Shown here piece after piece: positions 11,338 through 22,587 of a DNA stretch of 64,000 nucleotides. A program made the position numbers and the translations under genes. How positions within the stretch are numbered: position 1 is the first letter of the stretch; every line of letters starts with the position of its first letter. Under the pieces are notes generated by a model, which worked only from the letters and a program-made list of their open reading frames with translations, ran no database searches and was not told the DNA's origin. Origin of the DNA: Neodontobutis hainanensis (taxonomy: Eukaryota > Chordata > Actinopteri > Gobiiformes > Odontobutidae); NCBI GenBank assembly GCA_024349245.1, contig JALDNG010000006.1, positions 7,705,001 through 7,769,000 on the forward strand, given 5' to 3'.

Positions 11338-13695
11338 GAAAAAACAAGACAAACTCTTCTCCAAAGTTTCCTTAAAAGCTGAGCTCTACGGTCTTATTGA
11401 GAATGGACCCACAAGCTCAACTTTGTGTTCAAGCAGAAAAGGATAGTTAGGTGTGACACAAGGAGGATCAGTGGGATCTGTACACCTAAGCAGCAGTAAA
11501 AGCCCTGTTAATAATCTGGATCAGAACAGATCTACGGGAACACAAGCTATTTATGCAATGGCTCCTTCGGCAAATGAAACCCAGGTATAGAGGATAAAAG
11601 CGATTTGACTAGGTCTGATTAGATATTGGCTATTGCTGTGATAAAGCTAATGCAAATTATTTTTCATAACAATATAGCTATCTTGAACTGTCAAAGAGCC
11701 AGGGATAAATGAACTTGATAGTTAAGCTAAGGGTGCCCTCTATTGGTAGAGGTTAGACACAGAAGCTGTGGGTGATGTAAATATTCTATAAATATTTATC
11801 ATAGAGCTAACAATTTCTTCTAATCCTGTTTAAATGGAATTAGCATAATGAATCATTTTGTATCCTCAATATACAATACTTGATAATGGATAAAACTAAG
11901 GATTTTCATTATTATTGTCAAGTGGTTGCTACGTCTGCTTTTTAAATGACACACATTTTATTGAAAACACTGGAATCACACCAAACATTTGAGGCCATGG
12001 AGCCCAGGGAAAACCCTTTTCTTACGCACATAGATAGCAGCGAAATACTTTCAGAAAAGATCCAGAATAACTATAGTTAGTTAACATGGAACTTACTTTA
12101 ATAATTAAAACTAATGATTAACTTTCCCAAAAACCTAGGTAATAAATGTGTGTCATTCATAAAGAGTCTCAGTAGGCATTTTTTTATTGTTGAAGTTTAA
12201 ACACCATTTACATTTTAGTAAATACTTGACTGTAGGTCTCATGTGTAATTTTTATTGAAAGGATTTCTTATGTGACATGTGTTATTCTCCTCAGATTGCA
12301 AAATGTATAGAATGAATTACACAGGAAGTGTACTAAATATAAAAGAATTAAGGATTCAAAGGTTTGAGATTAAAGTGGTGGATTGAAGCAACACATTAAA
12401 ATGAGCCCTTTGACTTGGAGAGGTATTCAATCAACAAAAACGGCTGCCAGTGAGAGGCCACTGACTGCAGACTTCAGGAGCCAGACTGGCCCCATATTGG
12501 GATACTGAAGAGATTTAGAGTGCTTCTCTTAAAAAAAAAAACTTCTCCTTTTCCAGTTCACTAGCCATAAACACTAGGTCCTAAAGCCAAAACATTATGG
12601 AAGGGGAGAGCAAAAAGGTCTTGGTGTCTGCCACTCCACACAGCTACACAAAAAGAAGGTAAAGGATGCCGTAGGAGCAATTGGTTCCAATTGACAGAGG
12701 ATTGGTCATGGTCAGCCTTCAGAGTGGAAATCCACGTGAGAATATAGCATTTGGACCAGCAAGGGGCACAAGAGGCCAACAGCAGACAATGAGAGCACTC
12801 AGAGGAGTCTGGCTGCTGAGGAATAGTGGGCTACATTCTGCTCTGCTTTAACCCTTCAAAGACTTGTTATGCAGTCAACTTAATGCATGGTAGGTTCCTA
12901 CAAATAAAAGGCAAATGTTAGAATGTGGGTCTGCAAAAGCCAATTCAATTGAACACTAATGCGTAAAAGAAGCCCACCATCCTAACATTTAAATGTATTT
13001 TACAATCATGATTTACTTGAGAGCTACAATAATTAATCCTGTATTCAGGCACCTGTCAGAAGAGATAACTGACCTACTTGTATCCTTGTGACTTTTTAAC
13101 CAATTAGCAAGGTTCTGCTTAAACAATACGGTCAGCTGCTTTTAAGTCTCCAAGGGCCATGGGGTCAGTGCCCCGTCAGTCAGCTTGGAGAGGTTGTGTG
13201 TTTTAACTAGGCATTAGCCGACAGGGCGGGGATAGTCTCAAATAGAGAAGGGATGAATAGAAAGATGGGGGGCAAGAACTCCTGCCAGCTCTAAAGTGAA
13301 GCCTTTTGTAGCCAAGACAGTGGCCAGAGCAGGCTGGCCTTTCACAGTCCAGACAACCCTCTCCTGCAGGCCCACAACAGCTGATGACAAGGCCCCAGCT
13401 GCTAATTATCCGGCTGATGGAGAGCTACTCAAGTGGGACTGTCAAAGCGAGGGGTGGCCCTTATGTCTGCAATGGAATAGATTTATGGGCATGTAAATGC
13501 TTGACTATAGACAGAATTGGATCTAAAGCACTAGAGGTTCCCATTGCTAGTAGCTACTTTTAACTATTGAACAAAAATATTACAATGTTGATGTTGTGTT
13601 AAAAAGTACAAGATAAATTACATGACCTGGAAGTAACAATGGGATTAATGACTTCAAAAATATTATGCATCAATAAATATCCCAGTCCTTCCACA
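11338..13695. other. Intergenic stretch between the convergent genes ccdc198 and ap5m1
   Basis: Here the 3' ends of ccdc198 (+) and ap5m1 (-) face each other over 2.36 kb. No exon is supported. In mammals naa30 lies in this interval, but I found no acetyltransferase-like frame on either strand. AATAAA words occur at 12141-12146 and 12903-12908; neither can be assigned with confidence. The 13140-13500 part is somewhat richer in G+C and unexplained. Confidence 0.5.
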
Positions 13696-14989
13696 TTATA
13701 ATATCATCAGTCCAGAGGACACAGGAGCACTGCCAGTTGAATTCCATATGTAATACTCCTTTGATTGAAGCTCTCGGGCTAAAAAACATCAGGAAATACA
13801 TTTAAGCAAACTTAACAGTGATTGTTTATTTTAAAAAGACAAAGGAATTGACTTACATGTTATAATTCGTGGTTTGGCAGAGTTATAAACCTGAACCGAG
13901 TGTTGATCCACACAACACCCAGACAGTGTCAGATCAGGCACTTTAAAATACAACTGGAATGAGAATAGTAATGTATTAAGATACATGCTCTCTTACTGAA
14001 CACTTGTGTCATTGTGCTACATGTTTTACTCAGCAATGTTTTAAGACATAGCAAATGACGAAAGCATGGGAATGATTAAAATCACAAATACTAACTCACT
14101 TTAATGTAGGCTGTAAGTCCACTGCAGAGGGGGTCAGTGGGTCCTGGTGCTAATCCACAAAAGCTGATCTTGCCTTCTATTGTAACCTCACGGGTCTTAG
14201 AAAACCTTTGTCCTGAACATAGATTTGTAGTCATTGGTTTACTTTTTAGCAGAGATTTCTATTCTTATTGTTACTCATGGCTTACCAATGACCCAGACCA
14301 GCAGGTTCTTCTCCTTAGAGATATCTAATTGTCCATGGCTCACTTTAACGTCCACAGCACTCATCTGATCCCTAAAAGAGACACAACATAGAACCACACT
14401 TTAGGATTGTGGGATATAACCGTCTTTGTAAAAGTATAAAAATTGTTAACCTTATTACTGTCAGTGAACTAATTACCTATTGAAAAAAGGCAGATGTGCT
14501 TCACAGTACTCAAAACTGTTCTTTACACTCTCATGAAGCTTGAGGGTTGCTGATATATCCAAGTGGTTATTATCTTCTTTCTTTAACTGATAAGAGCCCA
14601 GAATAGGTGGCACAGGGACCTAGCATCATCAACATATATAATATCATCAGTAGGAATCACAATGACTAATCAAAATAATGTAGAAGCGCTGTAAAGTATA
14701 GTATGTAATGTCTGTCTACCTGAGAGGTGTAGCTGCATAGTCTGAAAGGCTCAAGAGGAGGGGAGAAGGGGAATTTATATGGCCCAGAGAAAGCAGAGCT
14801 GTCACAGTTATCTACGCTGGTGGCAGTGAGAATACTAGAATCAAGTGATGTGACACAGGGATGAACTAAAATGTCCTGCAGTGGAGAACCATTGGGTGGC
14901 AGTGTGAGCGTCACTGTCACATTAGGTAGAACCCCCTCTACTTCACACTGTTGAGAGAAAGAGAAAGAGAGAAAGAGAGAAAGAGAGAA

Positions 14990-15024
<35 letters not shown>

Positions 15025-15881
15025 TAAATGCATAATAATAAAAGTCACATTTTTATTAGTCTCTCGCACTAAACTTACTTTGCATGTCACAGTGCCATAA
15101 ACATCCCACAAGTCCTGTCTGCTCGGGTTTCCATACTGCATAGAGCGCACCACTTCAGTCAGAGCTACATTCACCACAGCTCGGCCACGATGTATTCCTG
15201 TTTTCCAAGCAGGCTGCTTCTGGTTTCCAACAGGCGTGGACACTGTTGTTGTAGCAGGGGGTCCCTGTGGCGGGACATCCAGAGGTGTTCCCAGTGGACA
15301 TATCTGCAGGAGTACAGAAGGTAGCAATGCAAGTCGAGAGGTCAGTCCTTCAGTATCAGGTTTACCCCCAGGGCCGAGAAGAAAGGTTTGTAGGCCTGCA
15401 AGGAGGGCAAGACCCTTGGATACTGAATGCAGGCTGGCCAGAGATGGACGTGGTTTAGTGGGGGCATCCACTAAAGGCAGGCAAGCAAGAATAAGTGACC
15501 CTTGACAAAAAGCCAACACAGGCCAAAGCGTCCCCTTTTCACGTCCGTCCACACGCAGCTCCAGGGCTGGTGACCTGTGACAGTGAGAGCAGTCATCCCT
15601 GAGAGCTACATAAGTCTTCTCTGGGTCTGCCAGTCCCAGCTCGGTAAGTAAGAGCTGCAGCACAGTGTCTTCATCTGGGACTGCGACATAACATGAACCT
15701 GCCAGGTTCTTTGCCCGATGTTCCACAGTGGAAAACCTCCTGTGGAAGAACACACCTTGCTTTAACGCATTCGAGAAAGACACAGACTTGAACGTGTAAA
15801 CAGAAATACCTACCTCGAGAAGCGTACTGTCACACTGTCCCCCTTGTCGAGGGAAATTATCCATAAAGCCCGAATACTCAT
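13696..15881 (-). CDS. ap5m1: AP-5 complex subunit mu-1 (MUDENG), 8 exons, 492 aa
   Basis: Exons in transcript order: 15881-15814, 15739-15079, 14947-14720, 14619-14477, 14371-14286, 14212-14100, 13953-13857, 13778-13696. The join is 1479 nt, open to TAA, and gives 492 residues against about 490 in human. The start MSIRALWIISLDKG aligns with the human MAQRAVWLIS head. The N-terminal longin-like part covers about 1-190. The mu-homology domain runs from about 196 (QKQPAWKTG) to the end, with landmarks NGSPLQDILVHPCVTSLDSS, SAFSGPYKFPF, TSQVPVPPILG, CCVDQHSVQV and EYYIWNS. AP-5 works at late endosomes and lysosomes with SPG11 and SPG15 in retrieval to the Golgi. The gene is only 2.2 kb and shares a bidirectional promoter region with exoc5. 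Confidence 0.95.
14950..15024. repeat. (GA)n/(GAAA)n purine microsatellite in ap5m1 intron 2
   Basis: Alternating GAGAAA and GAGA units fill more than half of this 131-bp intron. Because ap5m1 is on the minus strand, the transcript sees a continuous CT-rich tract that ends directly at the exon 3 acceptor. Confidence 0.95.
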
Positions 15882-16204
15882 AAGTTAGTTTTTTGTCAAA
15901 TATTCCTCAGTAAATTGTATTTTTCTTTTTCCTCAGTCCATCAGAAATACCCCTTTTGCTTTATTCTTTTCTTCACTTCCGTTTTGATTTTCACGTGACA
16001 ACTATCAGCTGACGTTTGGGCATGCGCATTCCCAAACAGCCGTCCCACCCTTGTCTCATACAGGAAGCTCAGTCGCTAACAGCTATCTGTCAACAAAGGA
16101 CATTACTGCACGATATCAGCAAATCAATGTGAATGTTAGTGCGGCGGTTTTTGGGCTCCTCATCCTAAATTGCATTTCACTACCGCACTAACCTTACTTT
16201 GACC
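15882..16204. promoter_or_regulatory. Bidirectional promoter region of ap5m1 and exoc5
   Basis: These 323 bp separate two divergent start codons. Visible motifs are an ETS-like ACTTCCG (15975-15981), the palindrome TCACGTGA (15991-15998; E-box, also the core of the CLEAR motif bound by TFEB/TFE3/USF), TGACGT (16010-16015, CRE half site) and GCATGCGCAT (16020-16029, NRF1-like). There is no TATA box. This is the usual make-up of a housekeeping bidirectional promoter. The same head-to-head arrangement exists in human. The motifs are sequence matches only. Confidence 0.75.
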
Positions 16205-19200
16205 ATGGCGACTACTGCTCAGCTGTTCGAGGTAAATAACAATTCCTGAGCTGAGTTAGCTCCATATTAGCTAAGCAGCTAACTATCATCAATGGAATTG
16301 TTAACATCAGGTTTATCACCGTGTAATGTCACTATCATAGTATGCACAGGAATGGATATATTTATTGCAAACATGTAGTAAATTTGAACTGATAAAAATA
16401 ATGATTGCTTTCTGCCTTTACACAGTGAGACAATGACACATATAAAGATAAAATAAATTTTATGGATGAGCGTGACTGCCAATGAATGAATGAATGAATT
16501 GGTTAATGCTTATGGTTTTATTGATGTATGTGCGCTTGTGTGAGTTCATTATACATTCTTGATTTTCTCTCTCTACAGGAGCCCTTTGATGCAGACGAGT
16601 ATATTGAAAGGTTGGCTTGGAGGACTCCTGGAGGAGGCTCTAAAGGAGGCGCAGAAGCTTTTGACCCCAAAAGGTAAAATAGGGGTTTGTAACACATGTT
16701 CAGTACACATGATACCCTTAAATAAAACAAGGCCACAATGTTACCCACAGTAAATTGAGTATAATGAGTATTTTGTAAGGATGGTGTTGTGTACAGTAAT
16801 GGAAGTCGCACACAAAACTGTGTTTAATGTATATGCCCTGTGACTTATATTTATGTAGCATATTTTCTAAATTAGGTCCAGATAATACCAATGTCTAACT
16901 ACACCATACATGAGCACTTTTAACTTATTGGATTTAATATTGTCCTGTTTTACTTGCCAAAATAAAATTGAGCTGGTCCGTCTTCATCTTTCATAAGTGT
17001 TATAAAAAAAAAAAAACTAAAAAATATCTTTAAAATGTCATGCTCTTTCCAGTGGTTGTTATCGTGTTTATATTCGGGCAGGGAGTTTCCTCTCATAAGC
17101 AAAAATGCCATAACAATTTAACTATACTGTAGTTATGTGCAGCCTTATCTACTTCCTCCACAAAACTGTTGCCACCAACTCCTTGGAAGCTCTTAGTGAA
17201 GAGTCAGAGACTACATATCTTTGAAGGCCACCATACTGTGAGTCACCAGCCAGGGAATGAGTGTCTATTGGGAAGGGATGGGAGATGTCTTTAAGCTCTA
17301 GCCAATGCTGAGGGAATTAGTCAAGAGATTATACACTCATCATTTTGGGATGTTTCCTACTCTGTAAAATGTGGTGCTGACTTAGAACATTTGCTCTACA
17401 GTCCTGATGACACTTAAAATGCAGCTGACGAAGCTGGTAGTGCTCAGAGCTTCTTAAGTATAGGGACCGAGGAATTAAACATCCAGCATTATTTTGTAAT
17501 CAGTAACTATAACTGTGAGGTCAGTGGGACAGATTTAACTTTGCCAATTCAAATGACTCTAGTAAACTACACAAGTCTGGGGGTCTGCTTTATCTGTTGG
17601 TTTGTTCTGATGTTATTTGTATTTGTTCTTTTGCGTAATAGGCTGTTGGAAGAATTTGAGAACCACATAGAAGAGCTAAAGCAGTTAGACGAGAAAATCC
17701 AACGGAAAGTAGAGAAGCTTGAACATCAATGTCATCGTGAAGCAAAGGAGTTTGCGCACAAAGTGCAGGACTTGCAAAAGAGCAACCAGGTATATAATAT
17801 GTTGTCTTCTGTTTTTATTACACCTCACAGATCAAATTTTTATAATCTATACATTTTTCTTTTTTATATAAATTTAGGTGGCCTTTCAGCATTTCCAAGA
17901 GCTTGATGAACATATCAGCTATGTGGCAACCAAAGTATGCCACCTTGGGGACCAGCTTGAGGGGGTGAATACGCCTCGACAGAGGGCTGTGGAGGCGCAG
18001 CGTCTGATGACCTACTTCAACGAGTTTCTTGATGGAGACCTTCGCAGTGATGTGTTTAATAACCCTGACAAGGTGTGTACTCTGCAGGTGTTCCCTTCAT
18101 TTAATAGAGTGTGTGTAGACATTGACAAGTACCCCAACTGAGACATTGCTGGAGGTGAGAATGAACAGGATTATGAGGTAAACCACCCATATTAATTTGT
18201 CAGGTTTATCCCTTTAGTTGGATCCCTGGGCTAATTTGGATTAATAAGATGTCGTTTGCTGTCTGACAATAGCTGGCTGATTGACTAACATGGATGTCAA
18301 CATGCTCATGTCAACCTTAATTGCATTTACAGTAGGCTGTCTAGGAGTACAAATTTGGTTGTTTTTTTTAGCTTTGTGTCACATTACAGCAAGTGGGGCC
18401 TTTGCCATGACACTACATGATAACAAGCACTAAGGGAGTTCAAATACACTCATTGTGTCTACACAGAGGCGACAAACTGCTGACCCTTAAAAGTTTGAAT
18501 TTGCAGTTTTTAACTTACTGCCAAGTTGGAACTGCTTTAGACTAAGTCTTGTTAGTAGAAACATCATTAGTGAATGCTATGTTGTCTGGGGGTCAATCCC
18601 AAAGACGAGTGCTACAGATAGAGCCAGGTTTTCTAGAGCTTCATACAGAAATATCTGTCCAGATTCTTTTTCCTGAGCATACCTCCAGATGAGGAGAACG
18701 AGGAAAGCTCCAAGTGAATAGCTGAAGGGGTATGGCTTTGCTAATCCTTCTGAAAGGGAGGGCTGGGCCGCCAGCGTGGAGACAAGTGCTGCTAAACCCT
18801 GACTGCAGGGAGACGGCTACATTACTTACATGGGATTTAGCTAATCTTAGCTGGGGGACAGATACTTAGAAAACCTTCGCCGAGCAGAAAGGCTGGATCC
18901 TCCTCACGGGAGCAGAGTAATGATGTTAGCTGAGGCAGGCATCTGCGGGAACAGAGGAGTTGCGAACGGCGGGCCTTTCGTAGGACTGGGGCTTTTTCTG
19001 CCAGCGTGTATGTCAGGAGGCACAAGGGGAGGGGGGCTCTCTACATGGCTCCTTTTTTAGACAGATATCCCTGGCCGGACAGATTATTGAAGGCGATTTA
19101 GACTCCTGTGGGATTACAGCCCATTCAGAAAAAAAGCATGCCAATAAAGAGTTGGATGTGGTGCTAAGTCAGGACTGCTGCTGTTACTGCTGTTGATGGC

Positions 19201-22198
19201 CAGGTGAGAACATATTATCCTGTTGAACACAGGGAGGTGCAGGAGGGCTGCTCCAAGATGATCATCCCTAAGTGGAAACATTGCCAGCAGCCTGCCCCCT
19301 TTTATCTGGATGTCCACCTCATGGCTGTGTGTTGCTCTCTTTCTTCCCGCTCTTTTTTTACCCACTCTCTTTTGTTGTTTAGATTAAGGAGGCTGCGGAT
19401 ATTATTCAGAAGCTGCACCTCATTGCCCAGGAGCTGCCATTCGACAGGTTAGTTAAGACAAGCTCACTGTCACCATGGCCAAAGTGGCCACCTTTTTTCT
19501 CTGCTAAAAGTGTGTATGACTCCTTAGTAATTAGCTATATTCTTTTCTGTCAGATTTGCTGATGTCAAGGCCAAAATTGCAAGTAAGTTTGAAGTCATAT
19601 ATTTAGAATTCTAAATGATCTACAAGCAGTGAATAAAACATCTGTGCTTCTGTTTGTTTGCTTTTGTCAGGTAAGTATCATGATCTGGAGAGGCAGTTAA
19701 TCCAGGAGTTCACTGCGGCACAGCGCAGGGGTGAGATTGGACGTATGCGAGAGGTGGCAGCTGTTTTATTACATTTCAAGGTGACTTATAAAACACTGAT
19801 GCACTTCAGTCCTATACTGAACATGCATGTAAATTTGCTATACAGTCATGTAATCAAATAAATATTTTTAGGGCTATGCACATTGTGTGGATGTCTACAT
19901 CAAGCAATGTCAGGAGGTAGGTTTATTAGGTACCACTTCTTTACCATACTTTACATTTATTTTTCTCATTACTGACCATTGTTTGAATTTCAAGGGAGCC
20001 TACCTGAGAAATGATGTGTTTGAAGACACAGCGGCACTCTGCCAGAGGGTCAACAAGCAGGTTGGTGAGGTGTTCAGCAGCCCAGAGACTGTAATGGCAA
20101 AACTTATTCAAAACATCTTTGAAAACAAATTACAGGTACATCTTCCTTTTTTTATTGGTCTTAATATTAGGTTTAATTAATTTAGGTTTTCATTTTTGCA
20201 ATAATATAAAATGTCAACTCTCCAGGCCCATGTAAAGGAAAAACTAGACAGCACACGGCACTCTGATGCAGAACAGTATCTCAAGAACCTCTATGATCTT
20301 TATACAAGGTAATACATAGGTACACTTTATTATTTTTTTTATTTGTTTACTTCCTGCTCTGTGTCATTATATTCTGACATTATTACTTTTACAGAACCAC
20401 AGCCCTAGCCACTAAGCTAACAGAGTTTAACCTTGGCTCAGACAAGCACACTTTCCTGTCCAAACTCATAAAGAGCATCTTCTCTTCATACCTGGAGAGT
20501 TACATTGATATGGAGAAAGAATACCTTCGCACTCGGGGTGCCATGATTCTGCAGCGCTACTATGACTCCAAGAATCACCAGAAACGTCCAATTGGCACTG
20601 GAAGGTGAGATGATTCTACACATTCTTATGATTCTCCTGTTGTGTGGTCTTGGTATAACCAGATCTCTTTTTATGTTCTGCTAAAGTATCCAGGAGTTAA
20701 AGGAGCGAATCAGACAGCGCACCAATCTCCCCCTAGGCCCCAGCATTGACACCCACGGAGAGACCTTTCTGTCCCCAGAGCTGGTGGTCAACCTACTACA
20801 GGAAACGCGTCATGCTTTTGAGAGATGCCATAGGGTGAGTCTTCTCTGCCAGCTGGAAACTGGGGATAAAGTATATATAAAGATGTATACAGAGGAATAT
20901 AAATATAAATGAACACTTTTTCTCTCTTTGGTGTGGGTGATTTAGCTTTCAGATCCTGCTGACCTGCCTAAGAATGCATTCTCAATCTTCCTGCTATTGG
21001 TTGAACATCTTTGTGTGGAGCACATTGACTATGCCCTAGAGATTGGCCTTGCAGGTATTACTAAGTGTATTAAAATGTCTACTTTAGTTATTGTCCTGTC
21101 TCAGGTGGCATGAACCTTTTTTTGTGTGTGCAGCTATTCCCTCACCAGATGCCAAAAATGCCAACCTGTACTTCCTGGATGTGGTCCAACAGGCAAACTC
21201 TATCTTTCACCTGTTTGACAAGCAGTTCAATGACCAGCTAATGCCATTAATAAGGTCAGTGTTTAAAATATCTACCATACAATATTTCTGTGAAGAGACC
21301 TATTTTCATCTTAAAATCTGTCTAAACAGCTCATCACCAAAGTTGGCTGAGTGCCTACACAAGAAAAAAGAGGTGATCGAACAGATGGAAGTGAAACTGG
21401 ACACAGGGATTGACAGGTACGCGTGTTATTCCATTGGTCACAGTGTCTGATAAATCGATATTGATGTAAAAACACTTTCTAAATAGAACACTAAACTGCA
21501 TGGTGGGGCAAATGAAGCACATTTTGGCAACAGAACAGAAGAAGACTGATTTTAGGCCTGAAGATGAGAACAACGTGATGATCCAGTACACCGCAGTAAG
21601 CCTCCACACATTAACCATTACGCTCACATAATGCCTAAATAACACCTGCAGAATTCACCAACTGCTTAACCAAGAGTCATCTTTTCCTCAGGCCTGCTCC
21701 AAGGTGTGCGCCTACGTCAGACGGCAGGTGGAGCATGTGCGAAAGTCCATGGATGGGAAAAATGTAGACACGGTGCTGACGGAGCTGGGTATTCGTTTCC
21801 ACCGACTCATCCACGAGCACCTCCAGCAGTACAGTTATAGCTCTATGGGAGGCATGCTGGCCATCTGCGATGTGGCTGAATACCGACGCTGCGCCAAGGA
21901 CTTCAGGGTGAGTGGGGGGCAGAGGCGTAACATTATGTGTATCTCTGGAGATTATTTAAGATTTTTGATGACATTTGTAACTTTAAACTTTGATATTTGT
22001 TTCTTCCAGGTCCTTTTAGTCCTGCAGCTCTTTGACACACTCCATGCCCTCTGTAACCTTCTGGTCGTTGCCCCTGACAACCTGAAGCAGGTGTGTTCTG
22101 GTGAACAGCTAACCAATCTGGACCGAAATCTCCTGCATGCCTTTGTCCAGCTCCGAGTGGACTATCGTTCAGCCAGACTGGGCCGTCACTTCAGTTAA
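16205..22198 (+). CDS. exoc5: Exocyst complex component 5 (Sec10), 18 exons, 708 aa
   Basis: Exons: 16205-16231, 16579-16673, 17642-17789, 17878-18072, 19383-19447, 19554-19582, 19671-19780, 19872-19916, 19995-20135, 20226-20308, 20395-20604, 20687-20834, 20946-21054, 21134-21254, 21330-21416, 21487-21595, 21692-21907, 22010-22198. The join is 2127 nt and gives 708 residues, the same length as human EXOC5. Identity appears very high: FQHFQELDEHISYVATKVCH, AQRRGEIGRMREVAAVLLHF, RQRTNLPLGPSIDTHGETFL, SYSSMGGMLAICDVAEYRR, and the C-terminus RSARLGRHFS. Residues about 41-90 form a charged coiled coil. The protein is the Sec10 subunit of the exocyst, which tethers secretory vesicles to the plasma membrane and is needed for ciliogenesis. 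Exon 6 is only 29 nt. No frameshift or stop is seen. Confidence 0.98.
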
Positions 22199-22512
22199 TA
22201 ACTGAGCGGACACTTGCAGCTCTCCGTCCAGTAACACAGTTCCTAATGCTTTGAATTGAAACAATGCACCTTGAAGATGCTCATCCCTGCCTCAGAGAAT
22301 GCATCTTTCCCCCGAAGGGACTGTCCTGGATTAATTGTACATCCTGGAAACCAAGGCCACTCTTCAAAGAATGAGGATTATGTCTATTTTACTTTTTCAT
22401 TTTGATTTCTCTAATGTCTTGACTCTCATTTCAATTGTTTTTAAATGCTAATTCATCAAGTCCACGTGGTTAAATTTCAAAACATGTACATGGATAACAC
22501 TGATTTTTGCTC

Positions 22513-22532
22513 ATATATATATATATATATAT
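22513..22532. repeat. Short (AT)n microsatellite in the exoc5 3' UTR
   Basis: Ten AT units lie within the presumed 3' UTR of exoc5, about 50 bp before its polyadenylation signal. Confidence 0.9.
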
Positions 22533-22581
22533 AAAAAGACTTTTGATTGTGCCAAATGGATCTATTCTGTGGCTGCACAGG

Positions 22582-22587
22582 AATAAA
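22582..22587 (+). promoter_or_regulatory. exoc5: Probable exoc5 polyadenylation signal (AATAAA)
   Basis: This canonical hexamer lies 384 bp after the exoc5 stop codon and implies a 3' UTR of about 0.4 kb. It marks the end of the gene cluster and the start of the gene desert. Confidence 0.7.

Noticed and set aside
14938..15864. 308-codon frame on - starting MDNFPRQGG as the ap5m1 start
   Set aside because: The first 17 residues are in the wrong frame of exon 1 and the frame then runs through intron 1. The ATG at 15881-15879 gives the family N-terminus and splices in phase.
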